A DNA stretch of 50,666 bases from Bacillota bacterium (GCA_021784595.1 JAJYHT010000014.1:1-50666), one strand, 5' to 3'; shown: positions 33,261-42,604, counted from the stretch's first letter. The notes: generated from the letters alone by a model not told the origin. Made by a program: numbers and translations.

Positions 33261-34646
33261 CTACGAACGCGTCGTGTCGACGTGGCGCTGTTTGCGTTCT
33301 TTGGCCCACCCTACCTTAACTTCCTGGCGCGAACGTGCAATTGCCAGTCCACCCGGAGGTACATTCTGCGTTACTGTGGACCCGGCAGCCACATATGCCC
33401 CTGCCCCAATTTCCACCGGAGCCACTAAATTGGCGTTGCATCCCACAAACGCTTCGTCCCCAATAAAGGTCGGATGTTTTGCTTGTCCGTCATAATTGAC
33501 GATCACCGTACCCGCCCCAATATTGACCCGGCCGCCGATGGTCGCATCGCCTAGATATGAATGGTGGCCTGCCTTGGTTCCAATACCTACTCGCGTATTC
33601 TTTAGTTCGACGAAATTGCCAATCTTTACATTGTGATCCAAATAGGTTCCCGCACGAAGATGACTGAAAGGACCCACACGGCAGCGACTCGCCAGTGCAC
33701 TTTGTTCGACCACGGAACGCTCTACAGCAACGCCGTCCCCCAGTCGACTCGATACAATCGTGGTCATCGGACCAATATGGCATTCACGGCCAATTTTAGT
33801 CTTGCCTCGCAGAAAAGTCATAGGATACAAAATGGTATCCTGCCCAATTTCCACATCGGCGTCAACATAGGTGGAACCGGGATCCACAATCGTCACTCCT
33901 TGATCAAATAAACGGTCCAAGGTCATTTGGCGCAAGACCGCCTCCGCTTTAGCCAATTCTCTACGCGTGTTAATGCCCATGACCAGAGACGCCTGAGGAA
34001 ACAACAACGCTTGTACGCTTCTGTTTTCCGCTATTAGCAATGGGACGGCCTCCGGGAGATACCGCTCTTCATCGTGCCATGGCAATTGTTGGAGGATTTC
34101 TCGCAAATGATCTGTCCGCCAAATGCCTATCCCGGTGTTTATTTCTTGCACAGCCTTCGTCCGCGCATCCGCCTGGCTTTCTTCCACAATCGCTTCCACT
34201 TGGCCATTGCTGCTGCGCACCACGCGTCCGTAACCGGTAGGGTCCTCCATATATGTGGTGACAATGGTGGCGGCTGCCTCATGCTCTCGATGATAGGCCA
34301 CCAATTGTCGGATCAAGTCGGCCGGGATCAAAGGACAATCTCCTACCAGGACTACCAGATCATGCACGGAACTCGGCAACGCATCCAATGTCTTCAGCAC
34401 GGCATCGCCAGTTCCGTGCATTTCCGACTGTATCACAAAATCGGCCTTGCCTTCCAACGCTTCTTCGACACGTTCAGCTTGATATCCTACGACCACTAAA
34501 GGACGGCCCAATCCGGCCTGCACTACTGCCCGTGCCACATGTTCCACCAGGGGCACTCCGCCTAACTCATGCAGGGCTTTGGCCAGCCCGGAATGCATAC
34601 GGGTACCGCGCCCAGCTGCCAAAATAACCGGCATCGTGTCTTCCAT
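33261..34646 (-). CDS. glmU: Bifunctional GlmU (GlcN-1-P acetyltransferase/GlcNAc-1-P uridyltransferase)
   Basis: 461 residues. The N-terminal uridyltransferase has ILAAGRGTRMHSGLAKALH and GTGDAVLKTL, with VLVGDCPLI; the C-terminal left-handed beta-helix acetyltransferase has hexapeptide repeats (GTYLDHNVKIGNFVELKNTR, GTKAGHHSYLGDATIGG, NIGAGTVIVNYDG). It makes UDP-GlcNAc for the cell wall. It follows spoVG after a terminator, so it probably has its own promoter. Order spoVG-glmU-prs equals Bacillus. Confidence 0.98.
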   Translation of the reverse strand: MEDTMPVILAAGRGTRMHSGLAKALHELGGVPLVEHVARAVVQAGLGRPLVVVGYQAERVEEALEGKADFVIQSEMHGTGDAVLKTLDALPSSVHDLVVLVGDCPLIPADLIRQLVAYHREHEAAATIVTTYMEDPTGYGRVVRSSNGQVEAIVEESQADARTKAVQEINTGIGIWRTDHLREILQQLPWHDEERYLPEAVPLLIAENRSVQALLFPQASLVMGINTRRELAKAEAVLRQMTLDRLFDQGVTIVDPGSTYVDADVEIGQDTILYPMTFLRGKTKIGRECHIGPMTTIVSSRLGDGVAVERSVVEQSALASRCRVGPFSHLRAGTYLDHNVKIGNFVELKNTRVGIGTKAGHHSYLGDATIGGRVNIGAGTVIVNYDGQAKHPTFIGDEAFVGCNANLVAPVEIGAGAYVAAGSTVTQNVPPGGLAIARSRQEVKVGWAKERKQRHVDTTRS

Positions 34647-34728
34647 TCAAATTCCCCCCGATTGCCCCATCCGATGTACTCGAACTCAATGGTTAGCATA
34701 CCAAACTTTATGCTCGCCCTACAAACGC

Positions 34729-34760
34729 AAAAAGGAGCCGCCCTAGCAAAGGGCAGCCCC
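34729..34760 (-). terminator. Terminator after spoVG
   Basis: On the minus strand GGGGCTGCCC (34760-34751) pairs with GGGCGGCTCC (34743-34734), 10 bp with two G-U pairs and a 7-nt loop, followed by TTTTT (34733-34729). Confidence 0.85.
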
Positions 34761-34784
34761 CTTATAATGCTCACCCCACCGGTG

Positions 34785-35039
34785 TCAAGCCTCCCCTTGA
34801 AAGACCTCCAGTACGGCTTTTTGAATGCGTTCCCTCGCCTTTTGCGTAATCGGATGTGCCACATCTCGAAATTCACCATCCGGAGTTTTTCGGCTAGGCA
34901 TGGCCACGAATAATCCTTTAAGTCCCTCGACAACCTTGACGTCATGAATCACAAACTCGCCATCGAGTGTGACCGAAGCCACAGCCTTCATTTTGCCGTC
35001 GGTGGTCATCCGACGCAGTCGTACGTCTGTAATTTCCAC
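34785..35039 (-). CDS. spoVG: Septation/sporulation RNA-binding regulator SpoVG
   Basis: 84 residues: [59 protein letters not shown], then [13 protein letters not shown]. This is the complete SpoVG, a small nucleic-acid-binding protein that affects septation and many post-exponential genes. GTG at 35039 has AGGAGG 7 nt ahead; the ATG 17 codons upstream lacks a site. The N and C ends match the family. Confidence 0.97.
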   Translation of the reverse strand: MEITDVRLRRMTTDGKMKAVASVTLDGEFVIHDVKVVEGLKGLFVAMPSRKTPDGEFRDVAHPITQKARERIQKAVLEVFQGEA

Positions 35040-35093
35040 GGTGAATCCTCCTTGCAGCCTAGTTACAGTCGACCCAATACTGGGTGCCATAAC

Positions 35094-35121
35094 ATTCGCT
35101 GCAACAACGGCAGACTCCTCT
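35094..35121 (-). promoter_or_regulatory. Sigma-H-like promoter of spoVG
   Basis: On the minus strand AGAGGAGTC (35121-35113, compare RNAGGAWWW) and AGCGAAT (35100-35094, compare RNNGAAT) are 12 bases apart and 55 bases before the GTG. spoVG is a classic sigma-H gene in Bacillus, so the match is meaningful though not perfect. Confidence 0.55.
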
Positions 35122-35166
35122 TAATTGTCGAAATTTTTGGTACGAATGACAGGTTTCGACTTTATT

Positions 35167-36384
35167 TCATTGCTGTACCACCACAACATATCCATCGTTG
35201 CGCAAAGTATCCAAAATTTCTTCGATGTGTTGTTGATTGCGTGTTTCCACGACCACCTCAATGGACACTTCGGCTGGCGAGATGCGCGGGTTCCATCGTT
35301 CATGCTCAACCCGAATGACATTTGCTTGCAACAGTGCGATGTGTGCTAAAAGCCGAGACAATTGACCAGGACGATCGCCCACCACTGTTTTAATATGGAG
35401 TTGCCGGCCTTCTTCGACCAATCCTTTTTCAATGATCCGGTTCAGTAAAGTTACGTCAATGTTGCCGCCGCTTACTACGGTGCCAATAGTTCCTAAAGAT
35501 ACGGGTACCGCACCGGACAGCAAGGCGGCCAATCCTACCGCCCCCGCCCCTTCAACCACCAGTTTTGAGCGTTCTAAAAATATCAAAATGGCGCGCGAGA
35601 TATCATGCTCGGTCACAGTCACCAGCTCGTCCACGTACTGCTGTATCAGAGAAAAAGTGAGGTCCCCCGGACGCTTAACAGCAATGCCGTCAGCGATAGT
35701 TCGCACAGACAGCGCGGGCTGAATTTCTCCTGCTTGCCGCGACATCACCATGGCGGCCGCGCCTTGTGCCTGCACCCCAATAATTTTTACCCCGGGATGG
35801 CGTTCTTTAACCGCCAGCGCGATCCCAGCAATCAGGCCGCCTCCCCCGACGGGAACTAAAATGGCATCTACGTTGGGCCTCTCGTCGAGGATTTCCAGTC
35901 CCACGGTGCCTTGACCGGCCACAATATCTGGATCGTCGAACGCCGGAATCATGACACGTCCCGTTTCCTGGGCGGTTTCCAAAGCCTTGCGATAGGCATC
36001 GTCAAAGGTGTCTCCAAACAGCCGAACCTCGGCCCCATATCCCCGCGTCGCTTCAATTTTTGTCATTGATGCTCCCAAGGGCATAAAGATCAGTGCCGTC
36101 GTACCAACCAGCCCCGCCGCTAAAGCCACTCCTTGGGCGTGGTTGCCTGCGGATGCGGCCACCACCCCCCGACGCAATTCATCAGCGGTCAGACGGCGCA
36201 ATCGATTATAGGCGCCACGCAACTTGAATGAACCCGCGCGTTGAAGATTTTCCAACTTGAAAAACACGCGGCCTCCGAGCAGGTCATTAATATATCCGGA
36301 TTCCTGCAGTGGAGTGGTGAAAGTGACTCCCTGCAATGCTTGTTGAGCCCGGCGCACGTCCTCTAAACTAACGGATTCCCCCAT
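35167..36384 (-). CDS. ilvA: Threonine dehydratase with C-terminal ACT domain
   Basis: 405 residues. PLP fold-type II enzyme: KLENLQRAGSFKLRGAYNRL has the Schiff-base lysine (SFKLRGA), ASAGNHAQGVALAA and VPVGGGGLIAGIALA bind PLP phosphate. A single C-terminal ACT domain (about 330-405: KTVVGDRPGQLSRLLAHIAL; SIEVVVETRNQQHIEEIL) may sense an amino acid. It deaminates threonine to 2-oxobutyrate via a reactive enamine. Length and one ACT domain fit the shorter IlvA/TdcB-like class. It overlaps purR by 17 bases and occupies the place held by yabJ (ridA) in Bacillus. Confidence 0.95.
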   Translation of the reverse strand: MGESVSLEDVRRAQQALQGVTFTTPLQESGYINDLLGGRVFFKLENLQRAGSFKLRGAYNRLRRLTADELRRGVVAASAGNHAQGVALAAGLVGTTALIFMPLGASMTKIEATRGYGAEVRLFGDTFDDAYRKALETAQETGRVMIPAFDDPDIVAGQGTVGLEILDERPNVDAILVPVGGGGLIAGIALAVKERHPGVKIIGVQAQGAAAMVMSRQAGEIQPALSVRTIADGIAVKRPGDLTFSLIQQYVDELVTVTEHDISRAILIFLERSKLVVEGAGAVGLAALLSGAVPVSLGTIGTVVSGGNIDVTLLNRIIEKGLVEEGRQLHIKTVVGDRPGQLSRLLAHIALLQANVIRVEHERWNPRISPAEVSIEVVVETRNQQHIEEILDTLRNDGYVVVVQQ

Positions 36385-37222
36385 CGTGTTCTATTCCTTC
36401 CTTTGGTACAGATGTTCTTTGGCATAACTCCCACGCCCATGTGCTAGGTTTGACCGATTGCGGGTCCGCTTCATCCCAATTCAAACAACTAGAATATTGC
36501 TCGACCAACTTCTGTTCTGGCGCCACCGTCGCGACCAGAACCCCAACCCCTTGAATAGTCGCGTCAAAATCTGCCAAAAGATCTTGGGCCGCGCGGGCGG
36601 TGCCTCCTGCTTTCATGAAGTCATCGACAAAAAGCACCCTCCCGCCACGGACTGGCGCTCGGCGCGACAATGACATCGATTGAATGCGCCGTGAGGAGCC
36701 GGACAAATAGTTAATCGAGAGCGCAGATCCTTCTGAGAGGCGGTTGTCTCGGCGCAACAAGACCACTTCAACGCCCAAAAAGCGCGCGCAGGCGAGCGCC
36801 AACGGAATCCCCTTGGTTTCCACTGTCGCCACAAATTGAATGTCGGCATGGATAAAGCGTTCGGCTAGCAGCTGACCCATGGGGTCAATCCACCGTGGAT
36901 TAAAAAGCAGATCCGTCATGTAAAGAAATCCATCGGACATCATCCGCACCGGATCCGACAAGGCTTGGCTCCACTGCCGCAACGAGTGTTGGGTACGATT
37001 GCGATCGGGAACATAGCGGATACCTCCCTGCACCCCCACTTGGGATTCCACACGTCCAAGGTTATGATGCTCGAGGGTATCTTTGACCAACACCAAGTCC
37101 TCACTGAGGGTCGACTTCGCCACGCCCAACTGTTGGCTCAACTCGGTGAGGCTGACCTGGTCTAAAGGATGATTGGCTAGATATTGGGTTAGCACAATGA
37201 GGCGCCGGTAGCGTCCACTCAC
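36368..37222 (-). CDS. purR: Purine operon repressor PurR (Bacillus type)
   Basis: 284 residues. N-terminal winged helix (RRLIVLTQYLANHPLDQVSL, TELSQQLGVAKSTLSEDLVL) and a C-terminal PRPP-binding phosphoribosyltransferase-like domain with VLFVDDFMKAGGTARAAQDL, the PRPP loop. It binds PurBoxes and is released by PRPP, linking purine synthesis to supply. GTG at 37222 follows AGGAGG at 11 nt and starts the family sequence; an upstream extension into the next gap lacks a site. Neighbour prs makes its effector. Confidence 0.95.
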   Translation of the reverse strand: MSGRYRRLIVLTQYLANHPLDQVSLTELSQQLGVAKSTLSEDLVLVKDTLEHHNLGRVESQVGVQGGIRYVPDRNRTQHSLRQWSQALSDPVRMMSDGFLYMTDLLFNPRWIDPMGQLLAERFIHADIQFVATVETKGIPLALACARFLGVEVVLLRRDNRLSEGSALSINYLSGSSRRIQSMSLSRRAPVRGGRVLFVDDFMKAGGTARAAQDLLADFDATIQGVGVLVATVAPEQKLVEQYSSCLNWDEADPQSVKPSTWAWELCQRTSVPKEGIEHDGGIR

Positions 37223-37280
37223 AATCTCGGTCACCTCCTGGTGGCAATGGCACGTCTGGTATGGCAAAGTTCAATGAATC

Positions 37281-38015
37281 TCACGTTTGCAAGAGCTGTT
37301 CCACTAAAACCAGATCTTGTGGCTTATCCACATCCACCCCAACCTCAGGATGGGCAAAAACTAACGCGCGGCCAGTGACATTCAACAACTTGGCCACCCG
37401 TTGCTCAGCATCGCGAATCGTGAGCAGCCCTAGCGCAAATCGCACCAAAGTCCTAATGCCAATATCCCGGGCCAGTCGTACTGGAGACTTTCGATGTCCG
37501 AGCAGGACTTTGACTTGGTCTTGAATTTCTAAAAGTTTGGAGGGGTTAATCAAAAATATGTTGCCCCCGGTAAATGACCCGTCGCGAAGCCGCACATAAG
37601 TCCGCTTGGTGGTGGGATATGCGCTTTGGGTGAGTTCCTTTTCAATAATGGGGTATACGACATCGACATTTTGAGGAGCTTGGGCCAAAAATTCCTCCAG
37701 CACGGATGTGGTAATGAGTGGGATATCCGCGGTCACCACCAGAACGGGTGCATTGCTGGCATTGAGCGTACGTATCCCCGACAAGAGATTGCTGATGAGG
37801 TCTTCCCCTACCGGAGCCAAAATGGTGCCCTCGCGCTGAATCGGTTCTGGTCCTACCAGCACAATTTTCTCAATACCATTAAGCCCTTTGACAGCGTCGA
37901 CTACGTAATCCACCATGGGTCGGCCTGCCACAGAAATTTCTGCCTCATAGATGGATGGGGACACCTCTTTTAAGGGTCCCTGGTTCATCTGCCCTGCCAA
38001 TACGATGGCGTGCAC
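37281..38015 (-). CDS. MobA-like NTP transferase
   Basis: 244 residues with GTG start. A Rossmann-like NTP-transferase fold: AIVLAGQMNQGPLKEVSPSI at the start, VLVVTADIPLITTSVLEEFL with the metal-binding Asp, and GVDVDKPQDLVLVEQLL at the end, as in MobA/IspD/CofC-like enzymes. The usual GGxSxRMG loop of MobA is altered (LAGQMNQGPLKE), so the nucleotide and acceptor are unclear. It lies between ispE and purR, a place often taken by such a protein in clostridia. Confidence 0.85.
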   Translation of the reverse strand: MHAIVLAGQMNQGPLKEVSPSIYEAEISVAGRPMVDYVVDAVKGLNGIEKIVLVGPEPIQREGTILAPVGEDLISNLLSGIRTLNASNAPVLVVTADIPLITTSVLEEFLAQAPQNVDVVYPIIEKELTQSAYPTTKRTYVRLRDGSFTGGNIFLINPSKLLEIQDQVKVLLGHRKSPVRLARDIGIRTLVRFALGLLTIRDAEQRVAKLLNVTGRALVFAHPEVGVDVDKPQDLVLVEQLLQT

Positions 38016-38097
38016 AGCGCTCGTTTCTCCCTCTAAACAAAGTTGTTACGACCTGGAACTTCCTTAATAATTCCACCGGCTCCAGTAAAATGGTTAT

Positions 38098-38952
38098 CTA
38101 TTCACCCGTCAATCGGGTAGCCACTACCCACGGGACATGGCAATTCAACAACTTATCCTGGTACCACTCTAACTGATCGGGATCGAGCCCTATACTATAA
38201 TAGGTCCCACCGCTTCCTGAAAGATAGCACCCAAACGGCGACATCCAACGAGTCAAGGCATCTTTGAAATCCTTCAAAGCGGGAGCTACCCGCCATGCCG
38301 CTGGTTCCAGCACATTGCAAAAATGGTCCGGCATTTGACGGCGTTGCCATAGCCGCTCCAACTCATCAATCGCACAATCCCCCTGATTATCCATTATATC
38401 GTAAGCTTGGTAAACCATTTTAGTCGAGACCTCGAACCCCGGGTTCATCAACAACAACCCTAGCCCTGGCCATTGTGCAAGCGGTGTCAGTTGCTCACCA
38501 AAGCCTCTGGCTCTGGCCGCTCCTTGACACAAGAAGAACGGTACGTCCATACCCAACTCAGCCACACTGGCGTTGCCTGCAAATCCCAAAGATTGAGCCC
38601 AACGCAATACCGCAGCGGCGTCTGAACTTCCTCCACCTAGTCCAGCCCCGGTCGGGATTCTTTTGTTGAGCGTCACACTTACTGGGGGCAGCTCGGCGCC
38701 CTGATCCAGAAGCCAGTGGTAGGCCCGCGTCACCAAGTTGTCATCGGTGGCCAACTGGGGATAGTGGGGGACTGTCAGTTGGTAGCGATGGTGATCACGT
38801 ATCACGAGCGAATCTGCCCACTCCACGGTGTGCATGATGGTATCAATGGGATGGTAGCCATTGGCGGCTGGCGACCCCACCCATAATCCCAGGTTTACTT
38901 TTGCCTGAGCGAAAAGTTCCACCGAATGAACCATTCTGTTGTCTTTAATCAT
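38098..38952 (-). CDS. ispE: 4-diphosphocytidyl-2-C-methyl-D-erythritol kinase
   Basis: 284 residues, GHMP kinase. FAQAKVNLGLWVG at the N terminus, the ATP loop PTGAGLGGGSSDAAAVL, and GCYLSGSGGTYYSIG as motif 3. IspE phosphorylates CDP-ME in the MEP isoprenoid pathway. Two in-frame ATG codons (38952 and 38934) are possible. It follows cphA by 25 bases in the same direction. Position between veg and purR equals Bacillus. Confidence 0.96.
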   Translation of the reverse strand: MIKDNRMVHSVELFAQAKVNLGLWVGSPAANGYHPIDTIMHTVEWADSLVIRDHHRYQLTVPHYPQLATDDNLVTRAYHWLLDQGAELPPVSVTLNKRIPTGAGLGGGSSDAAAVLRWAQSLGFAGNASVAELGMDVPFFLCQGAARARGFGEQLTPLAQWPGLGLLLMNPGFEVSTKMVYQAYDIMDNQGDCAIDELERLWQRRQMPDHFCNVLEPAAWRVAPALKDFKDALTRWMSPFGCYLSGSGGTYYSIGLDPDQLEWYQDKLLNCHVPWVVATRLTGE

Positions 38953-38977
38953 GCTTCTTAGTATAGCAAAGACGCTG

Positions 38978-41617
38978 TCAGGCGCGATCCCGCAATCCGC
39001 TGATCAATTCTTGCCGCAAGGCTATGCCAGCCGCTACCGCTTCTTTTACCACATTGTATCGTTCATACAACACAACCACCAAAGACTTAGCAGGCGCCTC
39101 CAATATAGCCTGACGCACCGCTTGCCCTTCGTCCAGCACCACTTGGATTTGGCTCGCACTCAATCCTAGGGCCAACAATTCATCGTAGATTAGTGCGGCT
39201 ACTTCGTTGGGCTGACGCCCCCTCAAGTCTCGGTCTTCTCGAATGATGAACTGGCGGCAGAATTGCGCGGCTGCCCTCACTGCACTTTTCAGGTCCTGAT
39301 CCCGTCTATCGCCAGGCAGTCCTAAGACACAGACCACGTCTTTAGCCTTGAGTTTGTGAATGAAGTCTCCGAGCGCAGCAATCGCTGGTGCATTGTGACC
39401 ATAGTCGAGCAGAATGCGAATATCAGCGGCACTCGACAACTCAAGACGTCCGCGGTTAACCCCTTCGCCTCCCGCGGGAAAGGTCATGAGACCATGGCTG
39501 ACCTGTCTGGGCGAAAGTCCCATGGCCAGAGCGGCCGCCGCGGCCGCTGCAGCATTGGCGATATTCATACTGGCCACGCCTCCCAGTGTGGCGGGCAACA
39601 CCCGTATTCCCAATAACCGGGTTTGTTTTCCAGCCGAAACACAGACGAGGTTCCCTCTTTTGACGTATACGGCGTCTCCCCCCTGGGCCACATGCTGAGA
39701 GATAGCCGTCCCTGCTTCCTGTCCCGAAAACAACACTACGCGCCCTTTTGACCGTTCCGCCATAGACAAAACCAAAGGATCGTCCGCATTCAATACAACA
39801 GCACCAGTGTGACCAACCACGTCGACGATCAGAGCCTTTAGATGAACCAGGTCTTGCAGCGTGTCAATACCGTCTTGACCCAAATGGTCTCTTCCAATGT
39901 TGGTGACTACGGCTACATCGCACGCATCAAATCCCAAACCGCCTCGCGCCATGCCGCCTCGCGCCGTCTCCAGTATCGCCACTTCCACGGTGGGGTCGCT
40001 CAGCACCATGCGCGCTGACCATGGCCCCGTTAAATCGCCCTGCTGAATCAATTGCGAATCAATAAGTATCCCACCGGTGGTCGCCATGCCAACCCGCTTG
40101 CCGCTGTCACTCCAAATATGCGCCAGCATGCGGGTAACCGTGGTTTTGCCATTAGTGCCTGTAATAGCCGCCAAAGGAATACGCCCTGAACTCTCTCTAA
40201 AAAGAGAAGATATGATCTTTTCGGCTACAGGCTGCGACGCTCCTTGACTAGGATAAAGATGCATGCGCAGCCCCGGCGCCGCATTGATTTCGATTACCGC
40301 TCCCCCAGATTGAGCCAATGATTGCTCTAAGTTTGATGTGACCACGTCGATGCCTGCGATGTCTAGGCCTACCGCTTGCGCAGCCCGCGCGGCGTCCAAA
40401 CGAAGCGCTTGGCCCACCTGACTGGTCACGTCCGATGCGCTGGCTCCCGTTGACATGTTGGCGGTTTGCCGAATCCATACACGTGTTCCCTTCGGCACCA
40501 CCCGTTGCGGATGATAGCCTTGTTGCGCTAATGTCAAAAGAGCCACCGCATCTATAAGAACATAGGACATGGGAAAATCGTGGTCTGGTCCTCGGCGTGG
40601 GTCTTGGTTAAGGTCCTTTACCAGTTCCTCAACGGTGCGGATGCCATCCCCGACCACAAATGGCGGCTGCCGAAGAGCAGCCGCCACCACGTCGCCGTCG
40701 ATCACCAATATGCGATATGCAATGCCCAGCACTTCTTGCTCGACCAACACCTCTCCGTGTCCATGCAGGGCCGCCGCATGAAATGCATGAGCCACTTCGG
40801 CCTCAGTCATCAAATGCATGCTGACTCCATCCCCATGATGTCCACCTAAGGGCTTGACCACCACGGGATAGCCTATGCGCTCTGCATAAGATATGGCGGC
40901 CAGTTCCGAAGTTGCCGTTACTCCATCCGGAACCGGGATGCCTGCCGAGCGCAACACGGTCTTGGTCCAGGTTTTATCTTGGCAAATGTCTGCCGCCAGG
41001 ACGGAGGTGCGGTCGCTCATCGTGCCTAAAATGCGATGTTGGGCCACACCCTGGCCAAGCCTTACATAACTTTTTCCGTCAAGCCTCTCTGCGGGAATTC
41101 CCCGCTCGCGGGCAGCCCGCACAATAGCTGCCGTGCTCGGCCCGAGCTGTGCAGCCGCTACCTGCCTTCGAGTCTCTCCTACATGCTCCGCCACACAAAC
41201 GTCACCCTGATCCCACAAAGTGGTCACGATGCTGATGGCATGAGTCAGTGCGGCTAAACCACCCGCCTCCGTCCCAGTTTCGACGACCACCATCACCCGG
41301 TAGGGAGATCCTTGTTCACGCGTCTTGCCATAGCTACCGCGTTCACCAGCCAGATAAAGCAGTTCTAAGCAAACATGTTCTGTCACGTGTCCCAAATAGG
41401 TACCTTGGTACAGACGTTCGCAAAACCCACCGGGTTTTCCCAACGAACAATAGTGGCGTTCGATGCCAGGCAAAGCTTCAGTTAACCGTTGTCCAAACCA
41501 AGGCTGTTCTGCTGTTGAATGATTGCCCCACGCTTTGAGATCCAAAATGACTTCCAGTGCACTCGCTAATGTATGACGATTAGGCCCAGAGAAAAAACGA
41601 TGTGATAAAATCTCCAC
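38978..41617 (-). CDS. cphA: Cyanophycin synthetase
   Basis: 879 residues in the standard three-part layout: an N-terminal domain (MEILSHRFFSGPNRHTLASA; TEHVCLELLYLAG), an ATP-grasp domain of about 210-470 (YPVVVKPLGGHHGDGVSMHL; AGIDVVTSNLEQSLAQSGGA; VIEINAAPGLRMHLYPSQG) that adds Asp, and a Mur-ligase-like domain with GTNGKTTVTRML (about 488-499) that adds Arg. It makes the multi-L-arginyl-poly-L-aspartate store. GTG start follows AAGGAGG. It is followed by ispE and preceded by cphB, so synthesis and degradation genes are adjacent. Confidence 0.97.
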   Translation of the reverse strand: MEILSHRFFSGPNRHTLASALEVILDLKAWGNHSTAEQPWFGQRLTEALPGIERHYCSLGKPGGFCERLYQGTYLGHVTEHVCLELLYLAGERGSYGKTREQGSPYRVMVVVETGTEAGGLAALTHAISIVTTLWDQGDVCVAEHVGETRRQVAAAQLGPSTAAIVRAARERGIPAERLDGKSYVRLGQGVAQHRILGTMSDRTSVLAADICQDKTWTKTVLRSAGIPVPDGVTATSELAAISYAERIGYPVVVKPLGGHHGDGVSMHLMTEAEVAHAFHAAALHGHGEVLVEQEVLGIAYRILVIDGDVVAAALRQPPFVVGDGIRTVEELVKDLNQDPRRGPDHDFPMSYVLIDAVALLTLAQQGYHPQRVVPKGTRVWIRQTANMSTGASASDVTSQVGQALRLDAARAAQAVGLDIAGIDVVTSNLEQSLAQSGGAVIEINAAPGLRMHLYPSQGASQPVAEKIISSLFRESSGRIPLAAITGTNGKTTVTRMLAHIWSDSGKRVGMATTGGILIDSQLIQQGDLTGPWSARMVLSDPTVEVAILETARGGMARGGLGFDACDVAVVTNIGRDHLGQDGIDTLQDLVHLKALIVDVVGHTGAVVLNADDPLVLSMAERSKGRVVLFSGQEAGTAISQHVAQGGDAVYVKRGNLVCVSAGKQTRLLGIRVLPATLGGVASMNIANAAAAAAAALAMGLSPRQVSHGLMTFPAGGEGVNRGRLELSSAADIRILLDYGHNAPAIAALGDFIHKLKAKDVVCVLGLPGDRRDQDLKSAVRAAAQFCRQFIIREDRDLRGRQPNEVAALIYDELLALGLSASQIQVVLDEGQAVRQAILEAPAKSLVVVLYERYNVVKEAVAAGIALRQELISGLRDRA

Positions 41618-41650
41618 ACGCCAAATCCTCCTTAATAGAAGGTATGCCCT

Positions 41651-42475
41651 CTAAGAGGGGTTTGCAAAAGGTTCCCGGGTTACCAAATCAAGTCCGTAAC
41701 CACGTGACAGCACATGCAAAATCATGTGACTCAACGTTAATGGCTCCTCGGGCCGAGCTTCGGACACGTTATTCAGACCGCAAAGTCTGCCATCGATGAT
41801 GAGCACGGTGCCGTCACCCGAAACCGTGAGCTGGTGACTGGCTGGACGCACAACTACGGCGGTATTTTCATCTATGCCCACTCCTAGTGCTTCGGGATTC
41901 TGGGCGACCGCCGCCAACAGACGGCCAATCCGCCCCCGCTGACTAAAGTGCTGATCGATCACCGCATCCGACCACAGTCCCATGCCGGGAGACATGTTGA
42001 CCGTGTTGCGGGCCGGAGTCTCTTCGGCCGATCCTGCCATGATCATGGTTCGAGACATCATGGAAGCACCCGCTGAAGTGCCAGCCACGACGATCCCACC
42101 CTTCCACGCGTCCAGCAATGCTTGATGAAACAGAGTCCCACCTAGCACGCTGGTGATCCGCAATTGATCGCCTCCGGTAAAAAAGACGCCAGCGACCTTC
42201 TTGAGAGCTTGTCGGGCGTGCGGCAAACTGGCCTCGCCGCGGGTTTCGATGCAGACGGGCACAACTTCCAAACCAAATTGCGAAAATGCGTGATGGTAAG
42301 TTTCAAAACTAAGCGTCCCTTGGCGGGAGGCAGTGGTCACCACCGCCAGAGGTGCATTAGGCAAGTATTCGCGGGCTAAGTCGGTAATCCGTTGGAGAAT
42401 TTCTGGATGCCCAAATTTATCTTCGTGTCCGCCGATAATGACCAAAGGGCCGATGATGGTCTCCCCCTCAACCAA
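41651..42475 (-). CDS. cphB: Cyanophycinase
   Basis: 274 residues, peptidase S51 family. GPLVIIGGHEDKFGHPEILQ at the start, FFTGGDQLRITSVLGGTLFH in the middle, and the nucleophile elbow VVAGTSAGASMMSRTMI with the catalytic serine; NMSPGMGLWSDAVIDQHFSQRGRIGRLLAAV provides the other active-site part with His. It cuts cyanophycin to beta-Asp-Arg dipeptides. A TTG start with GGGGAAC upstream is used as read; a later start is possible. It lies between the veg terminators and cphA. Confidence 0.96.
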   Translation of the reverse strand: MVEGETIIGPLVIIGGHEDKFGHPEILQRITDLAREYLPNAPLAVVTTASRQGTLSFETYHHAFSQFGLEVVPVCIETRGEASLPHARQALKKVAGVFFTGGDQLRITSVLGGTLFHQALLDAWKGGIVVAGTSAGASMMSRTMIMAGSAEETPARNTVNMSPGMGLWSDAVIDQHFSQRGRIGRLLAAVAQNPEALGVGIDENTAVVVRPASHQLTVSGDGTVLIIDGRLCGLNNVSEARPEEPLTLSHMILHVLSRGYGLDLVTREPFANPS

Positions 42476-42539
42476 AGTTCCCCGGGTTTATGCTTCCCGA
42501 CCGAACCTAGTCTGGCTCAACTGAGGGGATTTATACAAT

Positions 42540-42593
42540 AAAGGAGCCGATGGCTCGGCTCCTTTAAATGAAAAAAGCCTCGAACTTCGAGGC
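42540..42593 (-). terminator. Tandem terminators after veg
   Basis: On the minus strand GCCTCGA-AGT-TCGAGGC (42593-42577) is followed by TTTTTT. Then AAAGGAGCCGA/TCGGCTCCTTT (42565-42540), an 11-bp perfect stem with 4-nt loop, follows. Two consecutive hairpins should end the veg transcript strongly before cphB. Confidence 0.9.
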
Positions 42594-42604
42594 GTAAATC
42601 TTAG

